A stretch of DNA of 64,000 bases from JADLDB01 sp040752975. Lineage in GTDB: Bacteria > Myxococcota > Myxococcia > Myxococcales > Myxococcaceae. The translations under genes and the position numbers were made by a program. The stretch is taken from assembly GCA_040752975.1 (NCBI GenBank), contig JBFMHF010000017.1:5777-69776 (forward strand), read 5' to 3'. Shown piece after piece: positions 9,316 to 16,593 of this stretch. Positions within the stretch are counted from its first letter, which is position 1, and the number at the start of each line of letters is the position of its first letter. The notes under the pieces were generated by a model. That model searched no databases and had not been told where the DNA came from. It saw nothing but the letters and a program-made list of their open reading frames with translations.

Positions 9316-10219
9316 AGACTTCGAGGCAGAGCTCGCGCGCGTGGGGATTCTGCGCCTGCACCCACGCCCGCACCTTCGCGCCCTCGGGCGCCCCCGGCTG
9401 TTGCACCGTCCAGAGCGCCTCGACGCCGGCCGGGACAGAGAGTGGGGCGACCCGCCCATTCACCTCGAGGCCCACCTCGCTGCCCGTCACGCCGTCTTTG
9501 TACGCGGCGCGCTCCCAGGTGTAGCCGGTGTGCAGCACCACCTCGTCCGCGGCGGGCACCGGCGGCAGCTCCACCACCAGCTTCGTGGCGCCGCCCGGAG
9601 GATCGAAGCGCAGGCACGGCCGCGGCTGGAAGTGCACCTCGTGCCACTCGGCAGCCACCACTTTGCCGTTGGGGCAGCGGTGCAGCGCGCCGGTCCAGGG
9701 GCAGCTCTGGCGCGAGCCATCCGGCCCCTCCAGGTACACGGAGAGCTGCGGCAACAGCGCCCGGGCAGAGAAGGCGAGGGGGCGGTAGCGCCCGTTGGTG
9801 AAGAGCGTGAGGCGCAGGTTCCCGAAGTCGCGCGCGTCCCCCGTCTTCGTCCGCGAGGGGAGGAACTTCTGTTCGAAGCCGCCCTCGTCGTTGCGTGGCA
9901 GGCGCGGCTGGTCGAGGACCCAGATGCGCGGGTGCTGCACGAGATCGTCCGAGTCGCTGAAGAGGTGGCCGACGACGGGGAGGCCTTCGGGCACGTAGAT
10001 GCGGGCGCGCTCGGTCCACCAGGGGTGGAGCAACACCACGTCACCCGGCAGCGCTTCCTTCGCCAGCACCTGCGCGACGGCCTGGTAGTCGGACTCGGCC
10101 ACGTGGGTGGAAGGCAGCCACACCTGGAAGCCCAGGGCCCACAGCGCCACGGCCAGCGCGACGGCGCCCTCGACGAGCGGCCAGCGACCTTCCGGCGTGT
10201 CGGCGGTCTCTTCGCTCAC
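9293..10219 (-). CDS. Membrane-anchored protein of unknown function
   Basis: A 308-residue protein with one N-terminal transmembrane segment (about 16-36) and a large domain that should face the periplasm. It contains PGDVVLLHPWWTERARIYVPEGLPVVG, similar to the soluble tail segments of GT39-type glycosyltransferases, so it may be a detached accessory domain for the enzyme encoded next. The start overlaps the carG stop by 4 bp (ATGA), and the end overlaps the glycosyltransferase start by 23 bp. Pairing with the transferase is inferred from context. Confidence 0.7.
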   Translation of the reverse strand: MSEETADTPEGRWPLVEGAVALAVALWALGFQVWLPSTHVAESDYQAVAQVLAKEALPGDVVLLHPWWTERARIYVPEGLPVVGHLFSDSDDLVQHPRIWVLDQPRLPRNDEGGFEQKFLPSRTKTGDARDFGNLRLTLFTNGRYRPLAFSARALLPQLSVYLEGPDGSRQSCPWTGALHRCPNGKVVAAEWHEVHFQPRPCLRFDPPGGATKLVVELPPVPAADEVVLHTGYTWERAAYKDGVTGSEVGLEVNGRVAPLSVPAGVEALWTVQQPGAPEGAKVRAWVQAQNPHARELCLEVYGYRRAP

Positions 10220-10728
10220 GACTTCAGGCTGCGGATCTTCGCCTCGGTCTGCTCGCGGCAGAAGGTGCAGAAGATGGCGTCACCCAGGAGGTACGACGGC
10301 GTCCACTGGGCGTACATGGCGCAGCGGGGATCGAGGCAGTGGTGAAGGCCGTACGCGTGGCCGATCTCCTGCATCGCGTGGCGGGCCAGGAGGCGCACGT
10401 TCTCGGCGACGTTCTTGATGTGCGCGCTCGTCACCACCACCCGCTGGCCGTTGTAGCGGGCGAGGCCGGTGGTGGGCGCTTCCCCCGAGGGCAGCTTGCG
10501 CGGGGCCAGCTTGCGCGTGGTGAGGAAGAGCACCTTGTCGTCGGAGAAGGCGTGCACCTGGGGCAGCGTGTCGAGCAGCTTGTTGGCGTCGTACGGCTCC
10601 TGCTGGCCGTGGGGCACGGTGACGGGGCCGGAGTGCTCGGCGCCCACGCCGAACGTCTGGTACAGCACGCGCGCCAGCTCCTTGAGGACGGGCGCGTCGA
10701 ACTCGTCGAGGGTGACGATGCGGATCAT
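10216..10728 (-). CDS. carG: CarG, zinc-binding partner of CarD
   Basis: A 170-residue archaemetzincin-like protein. The Cys/His-rich motif reads QEIGHAYGLHHC at 120-131, then C136, M138 and FCTFC (C154, C157). This is the archaemetzincin signature HEXXHXXGX3CX4CXM...CXXC, but with Gln120 in place of the first His. That substitution is known for Myxococcus CarG, which binds zinc, lacks protease activity and works with CarD in gene regulation for light-induced carotenogenesis and fruiting body development. The gene lies 18 bp downstream of carD, and its stop overlaps the next gene. The pairing makes the identification firm. Confidence 0.93.
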   Translation of the reverse strand: MIRIVTLDEFDAPVLKELARVLYQTFGVGAEHSGPVTVPHGQQEPYDANKLLDTLPQVHAFSDDKVLFLTTRKLAPRKLPSGEAPTTGLARYNGQRVVVTSAHIKNVAENVRLLARHAMQEIGHAYGLHHCLDPRCAMYAQWTPSYLLGDAIFCTFCREQTEAKIRSLKS

Positions 10729-10746
10729 GGCGGTCCTCGTGACGGG

Positions 10747-11703
10747 CTACTTGCCCTTGCCCTTCGCCTTGCCCTTTGGGGGCGGGTGCGCTGCCTCGGG
10801 AGGCTTCGCCTTGGGGGGCCGGCCGCGCTTCTTGGGCGGCTGTGGCTCGGCGGGCTCCGGCGGCTTCGGCTTGGGCGGACGGCCGCGCTTCTTCGGCAGC
10901 GGGAGCGCGGGCAGGGCGGTGGCGAGCGGCTCCGTCACCTCGAGGTCGGACACCACCGACTTCTTGCCCTTCGGGGGCGCCTTGGCTTCCTTCGCGGGCT
11001 TCGGCTCCGGCTTGCCCTTGGGCGCCTTCTTCTTCCCTTCCTCGTCGCCCGCTTCGCCTTCCTCGCCCTCGCCGGCCTCCGCGCTCTCGCCTTCCCCTTC
11101 GGACTCGCTGGACTCGCCGTCGAGGCCGAGGAGATCCTCCCCCAGCCCGAGCTCGTCGTCTTCGCCCAGGCCCTGGAACTCCTCGATGCTGCGCTTGGGG
11201 CGCTCCTTGCCCGGCGGGAAGAGGAGGACGTCGAGCGAGTCCTCCGCGTCGGCCTCGGAGATGCCCAGCGCGGCGGCGAGCTCTTCCACGAAGAGGTGGC
11301 GCGCATCGTTGTACTGGCCGCGCTCCTTGGGGGGCAGGGGACGCAACTCGGACAGCACCTGCAGGCCCTTCACCACCTCGGCCAGGCCCACCAGGCCGCC
11401 TTCGGACAGCCGCGCGGTGTTGTCGCGGGCGCGCTTCTTCCAGTCCAGCGAGGCGCGCTCCGAGTCCGACTTGAGGAACTCGAAGACCTTCTTCACGTCG
11501 TCCGAGGTAGAGACGCGGCGCACGCCGTTCTTCGCCAGCTTCTCCTTCGGCACCTTCACCTTGGCGCCCGTCTCGGAGAAGACCAGGCTGACGAAGGTGA
11601 GGCGCTGGCCGGCGATCTCCTCGGTCTTGATGTCGGTGACCGTGCAGAGCCCCTGATTCGGGTACACCACGCGATCGCCGATGGCGAGCGACAGGTCGGA
11701 CAT
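10747..11703 (-). CDS. carD: CarD, global transcription regulator with AT-hooks
   Basis: A 318-residue regulator, close to the 316 of Myxococcus xanthus CarD. Residues 1-165 form a CdnL-type domain (RNAP-interacting module starting GDRVVYPNQGLCTV, then a helical region with DWKKRARDN). Residues 178-223 are acidic, and the rest is basic with two canonical AT-hooks, KKRGRPPK at 271-278 and 291-298, as in eukaryotic HMGA. CarD binds AT-rich DNA and CarG and acts with ECF sigma factors on carotenoid and developmental genes. Only two RGRPP hooks are clear here, whereas the M. xanthus protein is described with four. GAGGG precedes the ATG; a hairpin terminator ends about 20 bases upstream. Confidence 0.95.
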   Translation of the reverse strand: MSDLSLAIGDRVVYPNQGLCTVTDIKTEEIAGQRLTFVSLVFSETGAKVKVPKEKLAKNGVRRVSTSDDVKKVFEFLKSDSERASLDWKKRARDNTARLSEGGLVGLAEVVKGLQVLSELRPLPPKERGQYNDARHLFVEELAAALGISEADAEDSLDVLLFPPGKERPKRSIEEFQGLGEDDELGLGEDLLGLDGESSESEGEGESAEAGEGEEGEAGDEEGKKKAPKGKPEPKPAKEAKAPPKGKKSVVSDLEVTEPLATALPALPLPKKRGRPPKPKPPEPAEPQPPKKRGRPPKAKPPEAAHPPPKGKAKGKGK

Positions 11704-11722
11704 GCAAGCCCTCGAAAACGAG

Positions 11723-11751
11723 AAAAGCCCTGCGCTTGCGTAGCACAGGGC
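11723..11751 (-). terminator. Intrinsic terminator just upstream of carD
   Basis: On the minus strand GCCCTGTGC pairs with GCGCAGGGC (9 bp, one G-U) around TACGCAA, followed by TTTT. It would end the transcript of the small secreted protein gene (11785-11946), but it lies only 20 bp before the carD start codon. Confidence 0.75.
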
Positions 11752-11784
11752 CCCTCCAATGGAAGCGGTGTTGTCGGGCTGGCG

Positions 11785-11946
11785 TCAGCGGTGCTGCTCG
11801 TTGAGCTTCTTGAGCAGCTCGTGCAGCCGCGCGTCGATGGCCGCCTGGACCTCCGCGTCGGAAGGCTTCGGCTGGGGCCGTGCCGCCAGCGCCACGCCCG
11901 CCGCCACCGCCGCCGAGAGAGTCACCATCGCGATCAGCTTCTTCAT
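11785..11946 (-). CDS. Small secreted protein
   Basis: A 53-residue protein with a clear signal peptide (MKKLIAMVTLSAAVAAGVALA) and a short, charged, probably helical mature peptide beginning RPQPKPSDAEVQAAIDARL. Two ATGs are close together (11952 and 11946); GGAGG is spaced 8 bases from the second and only 2 from the first, so I chose 11946. It has its own terminator. Role unknown; too short for a family call. Confidence 0.65.
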   Translation of the reverse strand: MKKLIAMVTLSAAVAAGVALAARPQPKPSDAEVQAAIDARLHELLKKLNEQHR

Positions 11947-12036
11947 GTGCATGTCCTCCGTGGGTGCGACGAATGCCCACAGAGTAGGAGAGCCGGAGCG
12001 CTGATCAATTTTTCGGCTACAGGGCGCCACCGGCAC

Positions 12037-12369
12037 GTGGCACGACGTGCCATTCGGGGCCGGCTGGCCGATGCTTTGGCCTATGCCAGCGTCATCTGCC
12101 GAGCGCCACGCGCCTCTCCCCGGCTGCGGACCCAGCTCGACGCGGTGCTCGGCGCCATTCCCGTGCTTCCGCTCGAAGGCGCGGTCGATCGGCACTACGC
12201 CGTCCTTCGGCTCGCGCTGGAGAAGGGCGGCCGGCTGAGCGGCCAGAATGACCTGCTGATCGCAGCCCACGCGCTCGCGCTGGACGCGGTGCTGGTGAGC
12301 GACAACGAGCGGGAGTTCCGGCGGGTGCCAGGTCTGAAGCTGCAGAACTGGGCCCGCGGGAAGGGCTGA
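12037..12369 (+). pseudogene. VapC-type PIN domain remnant
   Basis: The final 110 codons of a long open frame resemble the C-terminal two-thirds of a VapC-family PIN ribonuclease: LEKGGRLSGQNDLLIAAHAL, then AVLVSDNEREFRRVPGLKLQNWA. The N-terminal strand with the first catalytic Asp is missing, and the usual Glu in the second helix is replaced (RLADALAYAS). No antitoxin gene is next to it. I read it as a decayed toxin. The GTG at 12037 only marks where similarity becomes plausible; a true start is not evident. Confidence 0.6.
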
Positions 12370-12693
12370 TCAGGGCTCGATGCGCTGACCGGTCGCCGCC
12401 AGCACGCACTCGCGCACCCACGCCAGCAGCTCGAGGCCCTTGCCCTTGTCGTCGAGCCACTTCTCGCCGTCGGTCGAGGAGAAGTGGACGCCTTCACCCT
12501 TGCCGGCCACCCAGATCTGCTGCACCGCGCGCTGGGTGTTCACCACCACCTTCTCGCCGGACTTGACGCCCGTGATGGTGACCATGTCGCCCGTGGCGTC
12601 GGCCTCGAGGAAGTCCGGATCCGCCGCGTCGCACGCCTTCACCAGGCGCTTGAAGACCTTCGACACGGCAACGGTGTACGCGGCGTCGTCCAT
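12370..12693 (-). CDS. cyaY: Frataxin/CyaY iron-sulfur assembly protein
   Basis: A 107-residue protein of the frataxin fold. CyaY binds iron and modulates cysteine desulfurase in Fe-S cluster assembly. The core reads GEKVVVNTQRAVQQIWVAGKGEGVHF followed by GEKWLDDKGKGLELLAWVRECV, aligning with the E. coli segments [23 protein letters not shown] and DEWICDRSGETFWDLL. Size and order (helix, sheet, helix) match. The ATG is 20 bp downstream of the sixA stop on the same strand, so the two are probably co-transcribed. Confidence 0.85.
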   Translation of the reverse strand: MDDAAYTVAVSKVFKRLVKACDAADPDFLEADATGDMVTITGVKSGEKVVVNTQRAVQQIWVAGKGEGVHFSSTDGEKWLDDKGKGLELLAWVRECVLAATGQRIEP

Positions 12694-12712
12694 GCCAGGG
12701 AGGTAACGCGCT

Positions 12713-13204
12713 CTAGATCGAATCGGCCACCGGCTGTCCCGGCGCGCCGTAGAAGAGCAGCTTGCCGGCGGCGAGGTGCTCGTCGGGTCGTTCGATACCG
12801 ATGACCGTCCCCGGGTTCACCGGCTTCGGAAACGACGGCAGCCCCAGGAAGTGCGCCGCCGCGCTCCCCATCGAAGGCTGGTGGCCCACCAGCACCACCG
12901 TCTCGCCCACGTACTCTGCCAGCAGCGCCTCAATCGCTCCCACCGGCCCGTCGGGGAACAGCCCGCGGTGCGTCCTCACCGGCCCCTCGTACCCCAGGGC
13001 CTGCGCCAGCAACGTCGCCGTCTGCACCGCGCGCACCAGCGGACTCATGAGGATCAACTTCGGTGTGCCGATGTGGGTGGTGAGCCCGGAGAAGTGCGCT
13101 GGCAGCGTCTGTCGGGCCCGCGTCGTCAGCGCCCGCGCTTCGTCTTCCAGGCCTTCGGGGATCTCCGCGTCGGCATCGCCGTGTCGGACGAGGATGACTT
13201 TCAA
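12713..13204 (-). CDS. sixA: Phosphohistidine phosphatase SixA family
   Basis: A 163-residue histidine-phosphatase of the SixA branch. The RHG motif (VRHGDAD, residues 6-12) carries the catalytic His; SPLVRAVQTA supplies the second Arg, and VGHQPSM the second catalytic His. SixA proteins dephosphorylate phosphohistidine in phosphotransfer proteins. The start is a TTG at 13202-13204: GGAGG lies 9 bases upstream and the family always begins just before the RHG strand, while the longer frame to 13294 is not family-like. It sits upstream of cyaY. Confidence 0.88.
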   Translation of the reverse strand: MKVILVRHGDADAEIPEGLEDEARALTTRARQTLPAHFSGLTTHIGTPKLILMSPLVRAVQTATLLAQALGYEGPVRTHRGLFPDGPVGAIEALLAEYVGETVVLVGHQPSMGSAAAHFLGLPSFPKPVNPGTVIGIERPDEHLAAGKLLFYGAPGQPVADSI

Positions 13205-13248
13205 GGTGTACGGCCTCCAACCGGGCCCGAAAAAAACGGTGGGCCCGT

Positions 13249-13254
13249 ATTGTA
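13249..13254 (-). promoter_or_regulatory. Candidate -10 box for sixA-cyaY
   Basis: TACAAT on the minus strand, about 45 bases before the TTG start. No good -35 lies at 16-18 bp spacing (TCGCAC is the nearest). Flanking GGGCCC palindromes at about 13223 and 13241 bracket an A-run. Confidence 0.3.
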
Positions 13255-13324
13255 GAGGCGGTGGCGTGCAAGTGCGACGGCAAAGGCTTGCCATGACGCA
13301 TCACGACGGAAGAAGGTCCCTTCC

Positions 13325-13894
13325 GTGCGGCGTTCTCTCCTCCTCGTGTGGTTGTTGGCGGGTTGCCCGAGGCCGGCACCGGTCGCCGACGCAGGCCCAG
13401 CCGAGGCTGGAGCCGCCCCCACGGACGCTGGCGGTTGGCTGAGCGACGCGGCCCTCGACGCCTGGCTGCGCTACCAGCGGGGACTGCAGGCGCTCCCTCC
13501 GGTACTGCGCGGAGATGGCGGCGCGGTGAAGGACGAGGTGCGCGCGCGGGCGCGGGCCGAGGCGGCGCTGCGGGAGGACGCGGGGCTGTCAGCGGCTGAG
13601 GCGGATCGCATCGAGGCGGTCGTGGCGGCCGTCGTCACCGAGCGGACGCTGGCCCGGCTGACGGGCGGCGACGCGGTGGAGAAGTTCCAGGCAGCCTTGA
13701 GCCAACTGGGGCCCGAGCAGCGCGCGAAGGCCGAGGCGGCCCTGACGGATCTCAAGGCGAAGGCGCCGCAGGCCTCGCTGGCCGAGGTGGAGTCGCAGTA
13801 CGGCGCCGACGCGGTGCGCGTGGTGTTGACTCGCGAGGCCGAAGTGACCAAGACGTGGGACGCGCTGCTCGAGGCGCGAGGAGAGAAAAAATGA
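13325..13894 (+). CDS. Lipoprotein preceding an acyl-CoA dehydrogenase
   Basis: A 189-residue lipoprotein; the GTG-initiated leader MRRSLLLVWLLAGC ends in a canonical lipobox with Cys14. A short Pro/Ala/Asp linker is followed by a helical, Ala/Glu-rich domain likely to form coiled or bundled helices. GAAGAAGG lies upstream of the GTG. The stop overlaps the ATG of the next gene (ATGA). No known family is recognised; the link to fatty-acid metabolism is positional only. Confidence 0.8.
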   Translation: MRRSLLLVWLLAGCPRPAPVADAGPAEAGAAPTDAGGWLSDAALDAWLRYQRGLQALPPVLRGDGGAVKDEVRARARAEAALREDAGLSAAEADRIEAVVAAVVTERTLARLTGGDAVEKFQAALSQLGPEQRAKAEAALTDLKAKAPQASLAEVESQYGADAVRVVLTREAEVTKTWDALLEARGEKK

Positions 13895-15540
13895 GCCGAG
13901 CCAACTGGTACACCTCCGAGTCCGCGCTGACGCGCATCCTCCGCCGGCGCCTGGGTCCCGCATACGAGAAGGGGAAGGCGCGCCTGGAGAAGATGGGCGA
14001 CGCCATGGCCAACGAGGGGCAGGCGCTGGCCCACGTGGCGGATCACAACGGCCCCAGGCTCGTCACGCACGATCGCGCCGGCAACCGCATCGACGAGATC
14101 GAGTACCACCCCGCGTACCGGCAGCTGCAGCAGCTGGGCTACGGCGGCGGCATCGTCGCGGCCACCTACAACCCGGCGCTCGCGGCCGAGCGGGGCGATG
14201 CGCCCAAGTCCCTCACCTTCGCCCTCGGCTACCTCTTCGGCCAGGCGGAGGCGGGCATGTTCTGCCCGGTGTGCATGACGGACGGCGCGGCGCACCTCCT
14301 CGACCTGTACGCCACGAAGGAGCTCAAGGAGCGCTTCATTCCCCGGCTCGCGTCGACCGACCTCGCCACGCTCTTCACCGGCGCCATGTTCCTCACCGAG
14401 AAGGAGGGCGGGAGCGACGTCGGCCAGGTGAAGACGGTGGCGAAGGGCGGCAAGGGCGTGCCGGGCGAGGCGGTCACCCTCTACGGCGACAAGTGGTTCT
14501 GCAGCAACGTCGACGCGGACGTGATCATGATCCTCGCGCGGCCCGAGGGCGCCGGCCCGGGGACGAAGGGGCTCGGCCTGTACGTGCTGCCGCGCACGCT
14601 GGAGAACGGGAAGCGCAACGGCTACCGGATCGATCGGATCAAGGACAAGCTGGGTGAGCGCAGCTTCCCCACGGGCGAGGTCACGCTGGACGGCGCGCAG
14701 GCCTTCCTCCTCGGCGGCCCGGGCGAGGGCTTCCACCAGATGGCGGAGATGCTCAACCTCTCGCGGCTGTACAACTCGGTGGCCTCGGTGAGCGGCATGC
14801 GCCGCGCGGTGGTGGAGGCGCTGGCCTGGTCCGAGACGCGCGTGGCCTTCAAGAAGCCCGTCATTCAGCACCCGCTGATGTCCGAGGTGCTGATGGACAT
14901 GGCCTGCGAGCAGCGCGTGGCGCTCAACTGGGCCTTCCGCGGCGTGGAGCTGATGGACAAGACCGAGACGAAGAAGGCGTCGGAAGAGGAGCGCCGCACG
15001 CTGCGGATGATGACGCCGTTGCTCAAGTACTGGCTGGGCAAGCGCGCGGTGGAGGTGGTGCAGGAAGGCGTCGAGTGCCTCGCCGGCAACGGCTACATCG
15101 AGGACTGGCCGATGGCCCGCGTGCTGCGCGACGTGCACGTGCTGCCGATCTGGGAAGGCACCACCAACATCCTGGTGCTGGACTCCTTCCGCGCCATCAA
15201 GAAGGAGGCCGGCCACGAGATGCTGCTGGCCGAAGTGGAGAAGGGGATCGCCGAGGCGCCGGGCGACTTGAAGGCCCGCCTCACGCAGCTCACCGACGAG
15301 CTCAAGACCGCGCTGGTGGAGCTGGCCGGGGACGCCCGCGGAGAGCACGCCTTCAAGGACTGGACGGATCGCGCCGCGCTGCTCTGGAGCGTCACCACGT
15401 CTCTCTCGAAGTCGGCTGGCTTCGGCGGCGACACCGACGTGCGGGCCGCCCGGCGGGTGCTGTCGCGCCGCGCGCCCACCGGGTTGCTCCGCACCGATCG
15501 CGCCACGCCCGACGAGGTCCGCGCGATCGCCTTCTCGTAA
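13891..15540 (+). CDS. AidB-like acyl-CoA dehydrogenase
   Basis: A 549-residue flavoprotein of the acyl-CoA dehydrogenase superfamily, AidB branch. The flavin and substrate-binding core includes MTDGAAH, GAMFLTEKEGGSDVG (roughly 168-182), TLYGDKWFCSN and NLSRLYNSVASVSGMRR. ECLAGNGYIEDWPMARVLRDVHVLPIWEGTTNIL is the C-terminal helical bundle, with the glutamate position of this family. E. coli AidB is linked to alkylation stress, but most homologues probably oxidise acyl-CoAs. The ATG at 13891 overlaps the upstream lipoprotein stop and follows GAGGAG; the frame runs 36 bp further upstream without support. Confidence 0.9.
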   Translation: MSRANWYTSESALTRILRRRLGPAYEKGKARLEKMGDAMANEGQALAHVADHNGPRLVTHDRAGNRIDEIEYHPAYRQLQQLGYGGGIVAATYNPALAAERGDAPKSLTFALGYLFGQAEAGMFCPVCMTDGAAHLLDLYATKELKERFIPRLASTDLATLFTGAMFLTEKEGGSDVGQVKTVAKGGKGVPGEAVTLYGDKWFCSNVDADVIMILARPEGAGPGTKGLGLYVLPRTLENGKRNGYRIDRIKDKLGERSFPTGEVTLDGAQAFLLGGPGEGFHQMAEMLNLSRLYNSVASVSGMRRAVVEALAWSETRVAFKKPVIQHPLMSEVLMDMACEQRVALNWAFRGVELMDKTETKKASEEERRTLRMMTPLLKYWLGKRAVEVVQEGVECLAGNGYIEDWPMARVLRDVHVLPIWEGTTNILVLDSFRAIKKEAGHEMLLAEVEKGIAEAPGDLKARLTQLTDELKTALVELAGDARGEHAFKDWTDRAALLWSVTTSLSKSAGFGGDTDVRAARRVLSRRAPTGLLRTDRATPDEVRAIAFS

Positions 15541-15676
15541 GGCGGCTCGACAAACGTAAAGGCCCTGTGCCGCCTGCGCACACCAACGGCGTGTCAGGGC
15601 TCCAGCCGCCGCCGCGCCCGCTGCGCGGAAGTCGCGGGGTTGAGGTTGGCCCCGGGGCTGCACACGGCCCGCCGCC

Positions 15677-16033
15677 ATGATCAAAGCCCTGGCTGTCGTC
15701 TGTGTGCTGAGCGCTGCGCCCGCCCTCGCTTCGAGCCCCCGCATCAACCTGCAGGTGCCGGGAAAGAAGGCGAAGAAGGTGCGCGCACAGCTGACGAAGA
15801 CGCTGTGCCGCGAGTTCACGTGTGTCACGCCGAAGAAGGGCGAGTCGGTGCCGGTGGACGCGATCGTCTACGCCGAGGTGACGAAGAAGAAGGTCGGCCT
15901 GAAGGTCTTCACGGATCCGTCCGAGCCCGAGGTGAGCGAGCAGTACGGCCTCGCGAAGAAAGGGACGCTCGCGCCCAGCCAGCTCACGAAGGTATTGGCG
16001 GCGGTGTCGGGTGTGGTGGCACGCGAGGAGTGA
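15677..16033 (+). CDS. Small secreted protein of unknown function
   Basis: A 118-residue protein with a signal peptide (MIKALAVVCVLSAAPALAS) and a lysine-rich mature domain containing a Cys pair (TLCREFTC) that could form a disulfide. The beta-alpha alternation of the mature part suggests a small compact domain. No family recognised. The preceding 136 bp contain a GGCGGC/GCCGCC stem (15541-15574) just after the dehydrogenase stop, without a T-run. Confidence 0.65.
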   Translation: MIKALAVVCVLSAAPALASSPRINLQVPGKKAKKVRAQLTKTLCREFTCVTPKKGESVPVDAIVYAEVTKKKVGLKVFTDPSEPEVSEQYGLAKKGTLAPSQLTKVLAAVSGVVAREE

Positions 16034-16143
16034 CACCTTTCAACTCTGCAATGCAGCGGCGGAACTGAAAGCCACCGCGGGGAGAATGCCCCGGGATTTC
16101 AAGCGGAAAGCCGCGGCATCGATTCTGCTCAGCCACGGCCTCG

Positions 16144-16587
16144 ATGCTGGAGACGTTCGAGGTCCGAGACTTGCCGCGCCAGAAGACGGCGCAGGTGTTG
16201 GAGTCCACTCCGCTGCGCGTCGTGGCCGACATGGTGCGCGCGGGCAACCTCAGCTTCGTGGTGGTGATGGTGCCGGGCGAGCCGCTGCGCGGCGTGGTGC
16301 GAGGTGACGCGGTGCTGCGGGTGGTGGCGCGCAGCCCCGACGCGCCGGTGGGCCTCCTGCCGCGCATGGGCGTGGTGCAGGTGCTGGGCAATACCCGGCT
16401 GGTGGACGCGGTGCGCCTCGCGTCGCAGCCCAACGTGGGCGTGCTGCTCTCCATCGAGGAGTCCGGCTGGTGGATCGTCTCGCGCGACGAGCTCTTGTCC
16501 TTCGACTCGTGGGAGCCGCTCAAGGCGGCCCGTGAGGCGCGGCTCGCGTCGGAGGGCCTGTTGTCACCTGACGCCGACGCGGCCTGA
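16144..16587 (+). CDS. Hypothetical protein with CBS-like repeats
   Basis: A 147-residue cytoplasmic protein. Two similar halves, TAQVLESTPLRVVADMVRAGNLSFVVVMVPGEPLRGVVRGDAVLRVV and GVVQVLGNTRLVDAVRLASQPNVGVLLSIEESGWWIVSRDELL, follow the beta-alpha-beta-beta-alpha rhythm of CBS domains. It may be a stand-alone, diverged CBS pair that senses a nucleotide; this is inference from pattern. No clear ribosome-binding site precedes the ATG at 16144. It is convergent, with a 6-bp gap, with the Gly-rich lipoprotein gene. Confidence 0.6.
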   Translation: MLETFEVRDLPRQKTAQVLESTPLRVVADMVRAGNLSFVVVMVPGEPLRGVVRGDAVLRVVARSPDAPVGLLPRMGVVQVLGNTRLVDAVRLASQPNVGVLLSIEESGWWIVSRDELLSFDSWEPLKAAREARLASEGLLSPDADAA

Positions 16588-16593
16588 AGTCGG

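Noticed and set aside
10339..12030. Plus-strand frame of over 500 codons opposite carG/carD
   Set aside because: Only its last 110 codons (12037-12369) show a real family signal (PIN); the rest is antisense shadow of carG and carD.
12038..12053. Possible sigma-54 promoter (TGGCACG...)
   Set aside because: The GG and GC elements are not 10 bp apart: the -12 part reads GCCA, two bases off. The string is better seen as a palindrome.
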